32,445 nt of DNA from JAJISG01 sp964347325 (GTDB lineage Archaea > Thermoplasmatota > Thermoplasmata > RBG-16-68-12 > JAJISG01). The DNA is taken from positions 1-32,445 of the forward strand of contig CAYFYA010000020.1 in the NCBI GenBank assembly GCA_964347325.1. Direction: 5' to 3'. Position numbers and translations under genes: made by a program. Under the pieces are notes generated by a model that worked only from the letters and a program-made list of their open reading frames with translations, was not told the DNA's origin and made no database searches. Positions 7,116 through 14,867 of this stretch are shown here, one piece after another. Position 1 is the first letter of the stretch. The number at the start of each line of letters is the position of its first letter.

Positions 7116-8689
7116 CTACTCGATTGAGCGCAGTCTCCTGGAACCGAGGAGGAGGAAGACGACCGCAAGAAGCCACATCACAGGAGCGTGCAGCAGGAGC
7201 AAACCATCCGGTTCTCCAAGAAGCTCTAGAGAGAAGATGAACAGCGGTAAGGAGATGAATACGAAGATCTGGGCTACAATGAACATTGTCATCCTCTTGT
7301 CCTTCGGGTTCTCGGATGGAACGCGCACGAGCAGGAAGAGGCCGACAGAGGCCATCGTCGCGGCGGCGGTCAACTGCGCTATGAATCCCGCATTCCAGAG
7401 TATGGAAATGGAGTCCGCTTGAGGGCTTAACGCTGTCGCGACCACCATGACGAGAGCCCCCAAAGGAACGGCCACCATCCAGCTCTTAAGCAGGACGGCT
7501 CTCACATATCTCCGTTCGCCGTATGGCGCCTTCCTGCAGATGAACAAGCTATCTTTCCCTCGCAGCGTCACGTCTCCGGCGACGGCGGCGGCGAGAATCG
7601 GCATGAGCAACACGCCAGGAAACAGCTTGAGGAACGGATCTTCGGGGCCGAAGAAGAAGACACTCAACATGGCGTAAAGACCAACTGCATATACCACCCA
7701 GGAGAGGTTCTCAACCCTTCGGCTGTAGTCCTTGAAGACGGAAACGAGAAGGGCGGCGAAGGACCGGTTTCCGGCCAACCGTCGGATGGCAGTGTAGAAG
7801 ACACCATCCGGTCTGGCCCGGGGCGACGTGAAGGACATGAGTTCCAAGCTATAGGCCCTGTTTGCCACTCTTCCCCCGAGCCACAGGGTTGCCACAAAGA
7901 AGAGACCAGCCCCCCAAACCACACCGAAGTCTCGAACCAGACAGCAGCAATGTTGCTTGGGTTGGCCACAAAACCACCGAATACATGGGCTCCCCAGGAG
8001 CTCGGAAAGACAACCAGAATCGAGCTTACTACCTGACTCGTCTCAGGATTTGCCAGCGCCGGTAGGAGGCCACCCCCCATAATAGCATATAGGACTGCAA
8101 TCGGTGGCAGGACGATGAGGAGGGCGAGGGCCCGGCCAACATCCTTTCCGTGAGCAGTCCTACCCAGCTTTGTCCTCACCACCGCACCAACCACGGCGCC
8201 GATCCAGAGGGCGGAAATCATCGTGATTATGAAGACAAGGATGACTATGGCAGTCTGCAGCAAATCCAGTCCCAGCGGATGCAGGACAGCGGTGAAGAAG
8301 CCAGTAACAGCGGTTATGAAGATGGCGTAGAAGGGGAACTTACCCATAAACTCGCCCAGCAATATGTCTCCAGGCCTTATGGGGGCCGATAGGAAGGTCT
8401 CCAGCTGACCTGCTTCGGTTTCTTGCAGGGCCATACTGATTGGAAAGGTCAATAACATGAAGAAGAACATGAAGAGGATGATCTGTGTCAGGGGAACAGC
8501 CGCCTGGGAAAGGAAGGCCGCAAGGAGGTCGCTTATCATCAAGTTCACGATGGCCGGCGCGAGGTAGAGCAGATATATTACCAGCAAAGCGGCTGCCAGG
8601 AACAGGAAGTACGGTCTTAGCTTCCCTAACCAACTAGTGCGCACACGGTACTCATTCCGTGCGACCACGAACCACTTAGGTCGCGGCAC
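7116..8689 (-). pseudogene. ABC-2-type transporter permease interrupted by a one-base frameshift
   Basis: Two overlapping frames together make one roughly 525-codon membrane protein. The first (from 8689) encodes a cytoplasmic start (FVVARNEYRVRTSWLGKLR) and about six helices, then turns into nonsense after VWFGG. The second frame takes over near 7922 with about six more helices and ends at 7116. The switch is at a G6 run on the coding strand (C6 at 7910-7915); one extra G would join the frames as VWFGGAGLFF. The partner ABC ATPase gene overlaps its 5' end by 14 bp. A missing homopolymer base in the assembly is the simplest cause; a real mutation or a -1 ribosomal slip on the G run are alternatives. 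The substrate is unknown. Confidence 0.82.
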
Positions 8690-9494
8690 CCTTCTGCTCC
8701 CTCCACGCCAGGAGCTCCTTCTCCTCCACGCCTCCGGTCAGATCAATGAACGCCTTCTCCAAGGTTTTCGTGCCCGTCTGCGATTCGATCTCATCCACAG
8801 TGCCAATTGCGATGAGCTTGCCACGATCGATGATTCCTATCCGATCGCAGAGCTCCTCCACGATAGGCAGGATGTGGCTGCTGATGAAGATGGTCTTTCC
8901 CGCGTCTTCCGCGAGCCCTCGAATCAGGTCCTTGACCATGAGGGCCGCCCGTGGGTCCAGTGTCGAGGTGGGTTCGTCGAGGAACAGAATGGGAGGATCG
9001 TGTATTATGGCTGCTGCAATGAGGATACGTTGCTTCATCCCACGACTGTAGCCCTCTAGGAGATTGTCACGCCTGCCATGAAGGCCGAACAGCTTCAACA
9101 GATTCTCTATCCTATCGGAAAGGATGTCTCGTGGAACATCATAGAGCGCCCCTATGAACTCAAGGAACTCGTAGGCGCTGAGCTTCTCGTACAACCCAGG
9201 TGATTCGGCAAGTAGCCCAGTGACCCGTTTCACATCCATCTCCTCTTTGAGGATATCGTAGCCGTTCACCGTGGCTCCACCGCCGGTTGGTTTCACGATG
9301 CAGTTCAGGAGGCGGATGGTTGTGGTCTTTCCCGCCCCATTGGGCCCTAGCAGGCCGAAGGTCTCTCCTTCGTAGACCTCGAGGTTGAGCCGGTCCACCG
9401 CCTTAATCTGGCCGGCCCCGTAGTGCTTGGACAGCCCCTCCGTACGAATTATGACACTCGTTTCTCTCCCTCCCCGTTTGAAAACCGGCAACAC
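8676..9494 (-). CDS. ABC transporter ATP-binding protein (ABC-2 exporter type)
   Basis: A 272-residue ATPase: Walker A GPNGAGKT at 50-57, an atypical signature YSRGMKQR at 149-156, Walker B ILFLDEP at 169-175, and a switch His at about 207. The YSRGM form of the signature is common in the NatA/DrrA-like exporters that pair with ABC-2 permeases. It starts with GTG at 9494, supported by a TATA-like box at 9511-9520, and its 3' end overlaps the permease start by 14 bp, so the two are translationally coupled. The pair probably exports a small molecule, an ion or a lipid-like compound. The substrate cannot be told. Confidence 0.9.
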   Translation of the reverse strand: MLPVFKRGGRETSVIIRTEGLSKHYGAGQIKAVDRLNLEVYEGETFGLLGPNGAGKTTTIRLLNCIVKPTGGGATVNGYDILKEEMDVKRVTGLLAESPGLYEKLSAYEFLEFIGALYDVPRDILSDRIENLLKLFGLHGRRDNLLEGYSRGMKQRILIAAAIIHDPPILFLDEPTSTLDPRAALMVKDLIRGLAEDAGKTIFISSHILPIVEELCDRIGIIDRGKLIAIGTVDEIESQTGTKTLEKAFIDLTGGVEEKELLAWREQKGAAT

Positions 9495-9510
9495 CGCACG
9501 CGGCTAGCGT

Positions 9511-9520
9511 TCATAAAAGT
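9511..9520 (-). promoter_or_regulatory. TATA-like box of the ABC exporter operon
   Basis: The minus strand reads GGTATACTTTTATGA here, about 22 nt before the GTG at 9494. Confidence 0.45.
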
Positions 9521-9722
9521 ATACCGGTGCCGTCCGTCTCAGCGAGCCTACCAAGATCAGGCTTGCGAGCCGAATGAGGGCTTCAGCAGGGCGAGGTTTT
9601 CTCCTTGGCATGACTCATGACTAAAGGACGGACGCGACGAAAAACAGGACGGCGCCTGTCGTCTTCACCACGAGACAGATTTTGAAGAAGACCACGGATC
9701 TTCTTCCAGGGGTCGACCCAGT

Positions 9723-9866
9723 TCACAGGGCCATGATAAGGAGCATAACCCCGGCGATGCGATAGACGCTAGCCGATACTGGATTGGCGGGTTTATGAAA
9801 CAGTGTGATTAGGAGGACTAGAAACCCTATGAAGGCCAATGCGAGGCCCTCCGCTACCCACGACAT
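9723..9866 (-). CDS. Small two-helix membrane protein, unknown function
   Basis: An ATG at 9866 opens a 47-codon frame with the start MSWVAEGLALAFIGFLVLLI, a short charged/polar turn (FHKPANPVSAS) and a second hydrophobic helix. The frame extends upstream, but that extension looks noncoding. A GAGGAG-like motif lies about 15 nt upstream and there is no close TATA box. The amphipathic two-helix layout and clean hydrophobic segments suggest a real small protein. Neither homologues nor function are recognised. Confidence 0.45.
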   Translation of the reverse strand: MSWVAEGLALAFIGFLVLLITLFHKPANPVSASVYRIAGVMLLIMAL

Positions 9867-10173
9867 CGTGATGGATCGGTTCTCCTCGGTTGGTTCTGCG
9901 AGGCACTGACGATGAATCGCGTTGGCAGGATGTGGGCAACGCCCCACAGAGTGACAAGGGCCGGCCGACGTACAGGAAATTGTCCGCCATTACCAATCCT
10001 CTCCCCGCCAATGGCTCCGAGGGTGCGCCGCGCATTTATAACTGGCGCCCTCTCCCTTGTGCACTTGAGGGCCGCGCTCTTGCCATCGCCAGTTGAGAGC
10101 GCCCACCTCGACCTAGCCAGGGCTGCAGCTATCACAGGGAGTGAAGCGGGCGGCTGGTGACCTCAAGAGAGGA
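9867..10173. other. 307-bp stretch without a supported gene
   Basis: It contains a good TATA-like sequence on the minus strand (TTATAAAT near 10034-10042). This could start a transcript reading toward the small membrane gene with a leader of about 145 nt. Frames inside the stretch are Pro/Arg/Ser-rich and unconvincing. A small RNA is possible, but nothing else supports one. Confidence 0.3.
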
Positions 10174-10530
10174 CTAAGCCTTTCCACCCCAACGACTGAT
10201 GACGATGATCAGGACGATCATCACGATGGTCAAGACCAAGGCGACGATGATCCCAATCACGAGCCCCATCAGGTCCTTGGGCGCGGTCAAAGGAGCCCCA
10301 GTAAGAGCCAGACCCCCTAGCACGACGTTGCTCCAAACCAGGGCAATCACGAACCCAAAGGCCGCAGCAAGCGAAGTAGCGATGGTCCGTCGGACCTCGC
10401 TCATAGATAGTTGCTTTCCTCCTCCCATGAATATCCTCTCCTGCGGGGAGAGTTGAACTCTTTTTATACCTTTCCACAGCAAGGCGATGACGAATCCAAA
10501 GGCCACTGCAGAAGAGAGGGCAACGTCCAT
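10174..10530 (-). CDS. DUF5654-like small membrane protein with duplicated helix motif
   Basis: The frame encodes 118 residues with three predicted helices. The second part (from about residue 43, MSEVRRTIATSLAAAFGFVIALVW onward) resembles the archaeal two-helix DUF5654 family. The N-terminal helix (AVAFGFVIALLWKGI) is a near copy of the second (AAAFGFVIALVWSNV), and the DNA differs mostly at synonymous positions, so both copies have been kept as coding sequence. A strong TATA box lies inside the N-terminal part, and ATGs at 10428 and 10404 could give a shorter two-helix product; a GGAGGAGG lies 13 nt before the latter. The start is therefore ambiguous. The gene follows the MinD-like gene by 38 bp. 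Confidence 0.65.
   Translation of the reverse strand: MDVALSSAVAFGFVIALLWKGIKRVQLSPQERIFMGGGKQLSMSEVRRTIATSLAAAFGFVIALVWSNVVLGGLALTGAPLTAPKDLMGLVIGIIVALVLTIVMIVLIIVISRWGGKA
10461..10470 (-). promoter_or_regulatory. TATA box inside the DUF5654-like frame
   Basis: The minus strand reads AAAGGTATAAAAAGAG, one of the best TATA matches in the window. It is 37 nt before the ATG at 10428 and 61 nt before the ATG at 10404, so it could drive a shorter transcript. Confidence 0.55.
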
Positions 10531-10568
10531 GGCTTGTTAAGATTCCGTGAGACGCAAAGCAGACACGA

Positions 10569-11297
10569 CTAAACGAGGTTCTTGCGCACGGCGATCTGAA
10601 GCCGCTTACCGAAAGCCGTGTCAATCAGATTCTCGACCGATCCCAGCGTCTCCTCGAGGCCGAGATCCAGAGGTAGATCCCCCCAGTAAGGAATCCCTCT
10701 CATGTCCACCTCCTTCATGATGACCTCCGAGTCGTCCGTCTTCATATTCTCAATGACCCCGATCACTGGAACCTCAAGTTCTGACAGCAGGGCCATGAGC
10801 TTCCTCACGGTCTCGAACACCAGCCGGGAGGGGGTGGTCACCAATAGGAACTCCACCCGTTCCACGAACCGGAGGACGTCCATGGTCGCGTCCGTGAGCC
10901 CAGGGGGCATGTCCACGATGAGGAAGTCGAGCTTACCCCACTTGGTAACTGCGAGAAGCTCCACCAGGGCGTTGGAGATGTCAACACCCCTAAGGGGGGA
11001 AGGACGCCCTCCCGAGTAAAACACTATGGACATGTACTCGAAGCCGTAGACCTCTGGTGGAAGAAGACCCCGCTCCTCCGCAGGCTGCAGCTCTCCGACA
11101 CCCAGGATTATGTGGGACGAGGGGCCGGTGAAATCCAGGTCCAGGAGCCCCACTTTCCGTCCTGCTTGGGAGAGAGTCAGGGCCATCAACGTCGCGACGA
11201 GACTCTTGCCTACCCCGCCCTTCGCGCTGGAGACCGCGATGATACGATGGATGCCGCTGAGCCTCTCTTCAATGAGGGCCAATCGAGGATCAACCAT
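10569..11297 (-). CDS. MinD/Mrp-type ATPase, probable HypB_AT nickel-insertion partner of HypA
   Basis: The supported start is the ATG at 11297, whose first bases overlap the hypA stop (8-bp overlap), giving 242 residues; the frame is open further upstream, but only inside hypA. Deviant Walker A KGGVGKS at 26-32, Walker A' DLDFTGPS at 53-60, Walker B DFLIVDMPPG at 124-133. The C-terminal CxxC of iron-sulfur scaffold Mrp/Nbp35 proteins is absent. In Thermococcus kodakarensis a Mrp/MinD-type ATPase called HypB_AT forms a complex with HypA and drives nickel transfer to [NiFe] hydrogenase. Overlap with hypA and similar length make that the best call; the assignment by context is inference. Confidence 0.8.
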   Translation of the reverse strand: MVDPRLALIEERLSGIHRIIAVSSAKGGVGKSLVATLMALTLSQAGRKVGLLDLDFTGPSSHIILGVGELQPAEERGLLPPEVYGFEYMSIVFYSGGRPSPLRGVDISNALVELLAVTKWGKLDFLIVDMPPGLTDATMDVLRFVERVEFLLVTTPSRLVFETVRKLMALLSELEVPVIGVIENMKTDDSEVIMKEVDMRGIPYWGDLPLDLGLEETLGSVENLIDTAFGKRLQIAVRKNLV

Positions 11298-11697
11298 CTG
11301 GCCTGTCACCCTTGAGGCTGTTAAGCCAGACCCCTCGTCCCTCAGTAATCGCGAAGTCTCGACTCCTGCACTCCGGACACTGCGTGAAGGCGTGGGCGAG
11401 ATCCGGGACAAAGTGGATCGCTTCTCTCGTCTCCTCCTCCAGACCCCTCGCCTCGAAACTCCACTCGTGACTGCAGGCCCTGCAACTGAAGCGGGCCTTC
11501 ACCCGTTCGATGTTGAAGACTGCGTCATGGAACAGTTCCGTCTTCACCTGTGATAGCGCAAACTCGAACAGCTCGGGCTCCACCTGCTGAAGCTCACCCA
11601 GCCCTATGTTGACCTCCGTGACCCTGTCGAGTCCCTCCTCCTTCGCGATCTTGGATGCAGCAGAGATAATGGCTTCAGCCAGGGACCACTCGTGCAA
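11290..11697 (-). CDS. hypA: Nickel-insertion protein HypA
   Basis: A 135-residue protein starting MHEWSLAEAI, the HypA signature in which the N-terminal amine, His2 and Glu3 take part in nickel binding. The zinc domain has C72-x2-C75 and C107-x2-C110. HypA delivers nickel to [NiFe] hydrogenase precursors and sometimes to urease. The start codon is TTG, fixed by the need for the MHE N-terminus. A TATA-like TTCTTAAG about 27-34 nt upstream suits a leaderless or short-leader transcript. Its stop overlaps the MinD-like ATPase start. No hydrogenase gene lies in the window, so the target enzyme must be elsewhere. Confidence 0.93.
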   Translation of the reverse strand: MHEWSLAEAIISAASKIAKEEGLDRVTEVNIGLGELQQVEPELFEFALSQVKTELFHDAVFNIERVKARFSCRACSHEWSFEARGLEEETREAIHFVPDLAHAFTQCPECRSRDFAITEGRGVWLNSLKGDRPDG

Positions 11698-11825
11698 GCA
11701 GGTCTCTACACTCCATGCCGCTTAAGAACTCATCGGCACCGCCTCCGAGGGACATCGCATTGCGAGGAGGCAGATCCCATCGATGAACGTTGATAACGGA
11801 TGAGTGCCTACGCGAAGCTGGACGA

Positions 11826-12485
11826 ATGAGCAACGAGACCATCGAGAGCCCGAACCTGAAGATGGGCGATCCATCGGGCCAGAGGTACGTTGACGACTTC
11901 CCCATCTACGACATAACGCCCCAGAGGCCCATCTTCGATGAGAAGACCTATAGGTTCCGAGCCTGGGGGGCTGTGAAGAAGCCGGTGCAGTTCACGTGGA
12001 AGCAGCTGATGGAGTTGCCGTGGAGGGAGGTTGTTGCCGACTTCCACTGCGTTACTGGCTGGTCCAAGAAGGCTTTGAGATGGAGGGGTGTGCCCGCTCG
12101 TTCCATCGTGGAGGCGGTGCGTCCAGAGGAGGATGTGCTCCAGGCCATGGCCCACTGTCTTGAGGGCTACACCACCAACGTTCCCTTGGAGTACCTGTAC
12201 CTCGAGGATAGCCTCCTTGCCTTCGAGCTCAACGGGGAGCCGCTGTCGCCCGAGCATGGTGCACCGCTACGCCTCCTCGTCCCCCAACTCTATGCCTGGA
12301 AGAGTGCGAAGTATCTGAGCGGCCTGGAGTTCCAGGACAACTGGGTAGGAGGGTTCTGGGAGAAGCGGGGCTACCATCTCGTCGGCGATCCTTGGGAGGA
12401 GCAGAGATACTCGGAGCCCATCGAACGAGTGAGGGAATGGTGGCGGAAGGTCCGGGTCACGAAGGTCGAGAGGGCCAGCAGGTGA
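11826..12485 (+). CDS. Sulfite-oxidase-fold molybdopterin oxidoreductase
   Basis: A protein of 219 residues from the ATG at 11826; a TTG at 11790 is also in frame. The SUOX-fold core is evident: FRAWGAVKKPVQFTWKQLMELP, then ADFHCVTGWS with the Mo-ligating Cys at about residue 75, then LRWRGVPARSI and a C-terminal PQLYAWKSAKYLSGLEF segment. This matches short, stand-alone archaeal and bacterial proteins annotated as sulfite oxidase-like or YedY/MsrP-like. No Tat signal or heme domain is seen, so it is probably cytoplasmic. The substrate is unknown (sulfite, methionine sulfoxide or other). It is transcribed divergently from hypA and converges on the K+ channel gene. Confidence 0.87.
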   Translation: MSNETIESPNLKMGDPSGQRYVDDFPIYDITPQRPIFDEKTYRFRAWGAVKKPVQFTWKQLMELPWREVVADFHCVTGWSKKALRWRGVPARSIVEAVRPEEDVLQAMAHCLEGYTTNVPLEYLYLEDSLLAFELNGEPLSPEHGAPLRLLVPQLYAWKSAKYLSGLEFQDNWVGGFWEKRGYHLVGDPWEEQRYSEPIERVREWWRKVRVTKVERASR

Positions 12486-12498
12486 GCGACGGCTCACC
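12481..12498. terminator. Perfect hairpin between converging genes
   Basis: A 7-bp stem GGTGAGC/GCTCACC closes a four-base loop, overlaps the stop codon of the molybdoenzyme gene and ends two bases before the channel gene's stop. It could mark transcript ends for both genes. There is no U-rich tract, so this is not a classic intrinsic terminator, and archaeal termination usually relies on U-runs. Confidence 0.35.
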
Positions 12499-12500
12499 CC

Positions 12501-13235
12501 TCAGGCCCTAGGCGTCAGTGCGTGGTCCACCATCCTCCTGCCTCCCACGAGCTCGGGAACGATGATCTCGTTGGCGCCCACCTTCGCCATCTTCCTGGTG
12601 TTCTCCTTGAAGCTCGCGCGGGCAATCAGCCTGATATCTGGGTTCAGGGCTCTCGCTGTCACGATGGCGAGGATGGTGTCGGAGTCGTCCCCGAAAGCGA
12701 TTAGCATCGTCTCCGCATCCTCGATCCGCGCCTCCCTCAAGGTCTCCTCCTCCGTGGCATCGCCCACGATTCTTGGAATTCTCTCCGGCAAGTCCTCCAA
12801 GAGCGCCTGATCCAGACACACGACGACAAAGTCTCTCCCAGAGTCCAAGAGCCTCTCCGCAGCCGCCTGTCCCACTCGTCCGAAGCCACAGAGAACGACG
12901 TGACCCTTCATTCTTCTCAACTCCCTCCTAAAGCTTCTTCTTCCCAGAACTCGCCTGATGTGGCTCCCCATGGACAGATCCATGAGCAGCCAGAAGGCGT
13001 ATAGGGCACCTCCGACGCCGAAGGCCATTAGGAAGTTGGAGAAGAGGCGACCCTCGGCGGTCTGTATCAGAGGGGTCCCATACCCCACCGTGGTGATGGT
13101 CTGGAGGGTCAGGTGGAGGGCGTCCAACGGCGAAAGGCCCTCCAGCAGCACGAATCCCACCGTCCCGCCTATGACAAGTAAGGTGAGGAAGGCTGCAACC
13201 TCGAGAACGTGGAGGAGCTGCCTGAACCTGACCAT
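12501..13235 (-). CDS. Two-helix potassium channel with RCK (TrkA-N) domain
   Basis: A 244-residue MthK-type subunit: membrane helix about 10-30, pore loop with the K+ selectivity filter TVGYG at 49-53, second helix about 66-87, then a Rossmann RCK domain with the nucleotide motif GFGRVG at 117-122 and an acidic strand end near 139-142 (VCLD). It ends after the RCK-N part, so the RCK-C (TrkA-C) lobe that binds Ca2+ in MthK is missing. It would form a tetrameric K+ channel gated by a cytoplasmic ring. It lies 59 bp downstream of the surface operon on the same strand and may be co-transcribed with it. Confidence 0.9.
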   Translation of the reverse strand: MVRFRQLLHVLEVAAFLTLLVIGGTVGFVLLEGLSPLDALHLTLQTITTVGYGTPLIQTAEGRLFSNFLMAFGVGGALYAFWLLMDLSMGSHIRRVLGRRSFRRELRRMKGHVVLCGFGRVGQAAAERLLDSGRDFVVVCLDQALLEDLPERIPRIVGDATEEETLREARIEDAETMLIAFGDDSDTILAIVTARALNPDIRLIARASFKENTRKMAKVGANEIIVPELVGGRRMVDHALTPRA

Positions 13236-13294
13236 CGCGGGCTATCACCAACGCAACGGCCTTAAACCCTGCGATGGGGGCTGGCTCCGTCAAC

Positions 13295-14257
13295 TCACAG
13301 GGAACGGGCCCTCTTCCTGCACAACTCGGCCTTCTCTTGGTCCCCCATCATCTCGTAGACCTTGGCCTTGAGATGCCACACCCCGGGATAGTAGGGACTG
13401 AGCCGAGTGACCTCGTCCAGCACCCGCATGGCATCGTCGTGCAGTCCGCGCATAGCCATGTAGGTAGCTTTCGCGAATAGAGCGTCCACATCCTTTGGGT
13501 CGCTAGCTAGCCGCTTGTCGATTGCCTCCAGCCGCTTCTCGAAAAGGATGCGACGTCGCTCTACCTCTAGGCTGTCGGGCCTCCTCTCCGCCTCCTCCGG
13601 GTGGCTTCCGGTATCCGATATTGTGGTCATCAGGTCCTCCAAGAGGTCTGTGGCCAAACCAGAGAGTTCCTCGTCCGTTTCCTCGCCGTCCTGGCTTGTG
13701 TCCAGAAGGCCAAGGGCCTCGTCGACGGAGGTCATCACGTCATCAAATTCCTGTGGGGCTGCGGGCCACAGGTCCGCATCGACGGCGCGAGTCCTTCCCC
13801 GGCGAACCTTCGACCGGATGAAATCGATGTGGTCCAAGGGAATGGTGATGAGCAGGGCCGCTAGCACGAGGATGCGAGCGGTGTTGACGGCATCGAAGTA
13901 GTAGGGCGAGGTTCGGAGGCCGAGAATCAGGCCCACAACCATGAGGACTGTCAGAACGACGCGGTACAGGCCTCGAATTCCTCGATCCGTGAAGTGGAGA
14001 CCCGCGTTCGCACTAGCGAAGACCACAGAAGCCGCCAAGAGCTGCAGGTCTGGCAGCCCCATCAGTTGCAGCGGAGTGAGCTCGAAGACCCACCTCTCGG
14101 TGACCTCGGTGGCGTTGAACATGAGGAAGAGCAGCTTAAAGATCAGATAGAAGGCCATGAAGCTGTGAATCGCCAGGGATATGTACTTCGGCCTGAGGTA
14201 TGCGAAGGCGAAGTCTCTGAAGCGGACGTCCTCCACGAAGGTCCCATCAGACGCCAC
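13295..14257 (-). CDS. Membrane protein with cytoplasmic acidic linker and TPR repeats
   Basis: A 320-residue protein starting with GTG at 14257, whose first bases overlap the previous gene's stop by 11 bp. About four membrane helices occupy residues 25-150. A strongly acidic linker follows at about 165-235 (rich in D and E, e.g. SQDGEETDEELSG), then a C-terminal TPR-like region (about 245-320) containing ALFAKATYMAMRGLHDDAMR and WHLKAKVYEMMGDQEKAELC. TPRs hold protein partners. As the last gene in an overlapping operon with two ectodomain proteins, it looks like the inner-membrane scaffold of a surface complex. No named family is recognised for the membrane part. Confidence 0.82.
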   Translation of the reverse strand: MASDGTFVEDVRFRDFAFAYLRPKYISLAIHSFMAFYLIFKLLFLMFNATEVTERWVFELTPLQLMGLPDLQLLAASVVFASANAGLHFTDRGIRGLYRVVLTVLMVVGLILGLRTSPYYFDAVNTARILVLAALLITIPLDHIDFIRSKVRRGRTRAVDADLWPAAPQEFDDVMTSVDEALGLLDTSQDGEETDEELSGLATDLLEDLMTTISDTGSHPEEAERRPDSLEVERRRILFEKRLEAIDKRLASDPKDVDALFAKATYMAMRGLHDDAMRVLDEVTRLSPYYPGVWHLKAKVYEMMGDQEKAELCRKRARSL

Positions 14258-14867
14258 TTCGCTCCCTCCTGAGTCGAGAACTCACCACCACCACGGAGCC
14301 CGCTATGGCGAGCATCATGAGGACCACCGAAGGAACGCCAGCAGCGCCGCCAATGACGCCCGTGAGGTACTCCACCTGGGCAAGGGCTGACAGACCGGCG
14401 AGGTCCGTGGCCGTCACCCTGAGCCATCGTCCCGTCACCTGACTGAGGACAAAGGTGATGTGCATTTCCGTTTTCTCCTGAATGGTCTGCGGATCTGTGC
14501 TGCGAGAGACCGATGAGAGATCGAGGACTAGCAGCTGGCCTAGCGGTTGCAGGAACTCGTCCTGGGGTGTCTGGTTCTCTGCATACTGCCTGAAGAGGAC
14601 GTGGGCAACCTGGAGCTCGTCCTCGTTGAGGACCTCCACATCCACCTGTTGGATGTCTTCCCAGGAGTTGTAGTCCGAGACGACGAGATCGATGAAGTGG
14701 AGGCCGCCCCTCGATCGGATGTCGAGGCTGCTGAAATCCGGTGGAACGTTTATAACGGTGACGCCGGGCTCTTGGGCTTGGGCGGACGGGCTCACGAGCC
14801 CAACAGCGAACAGTGCCAGAACGCAAACAAGAGTGATAACTGAAGATCTTTGCAGCCTACTTGCCAT
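14247..14867 (-). CDS. Secreted, C-terminally membrane-anchored protein, unknown function
   Basis: The start is taken at the ATG at 14867, which overlaps the stop of the upstream gene by 11 bp; the longer frame (to 14954) would add a highly charged stretch before the signal peptide. From this start it has about 206 residues: signal peptide about 1-32 (ending SAQAQE), a soluble beta-rich domain about 33-165, and a C-terminal helix about 178-200 with a basic end (RLRRERSGV). No family is recognised. Overlaps on both sides tie its production to the ectodomain protein before it and the TPR membrane protein after it. Confidence 0.78.
   Translation of the reverse strand: MASRLQRSSVITLVCVLALFAVGLVSPSAQAQEPGVTVINVPPDFSSLDIRSRGGLHFIDLVVSDYNSWEDIQQVDVEVLNEDELQVAHVLFRQYAENQTPQDEFLQPLGQLLVLDLSSVSRSTDPQTIQEKTEMHITFVLSQVTGRWLRVTATDLAGLSALAQVEYLTGVIGGAAGVPSVVLMMLAIAGSVVVVSSRLRRERSGV

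Noticed and set aside
9793..9990. 65-codon minus-strand frame after the TATA-like box near 10038
   Set aside because: Promoter spacing is acceptable, but the product is low-complexity and overlaps the more credible two-helix protein gene.
12481..12498. Calling the hairpin a proven intrinsic terminator
   Set aside because: There is no U-rich stretch after the stem on either strand, so it is listed only as a candidate.
14143..14826. 227-codon minus-strand frame
   Set aside because: Same-strand shadow of the anchored ectodomain protein gene; product is Arg/Pro/Ser-rich without signal peptide or domains.
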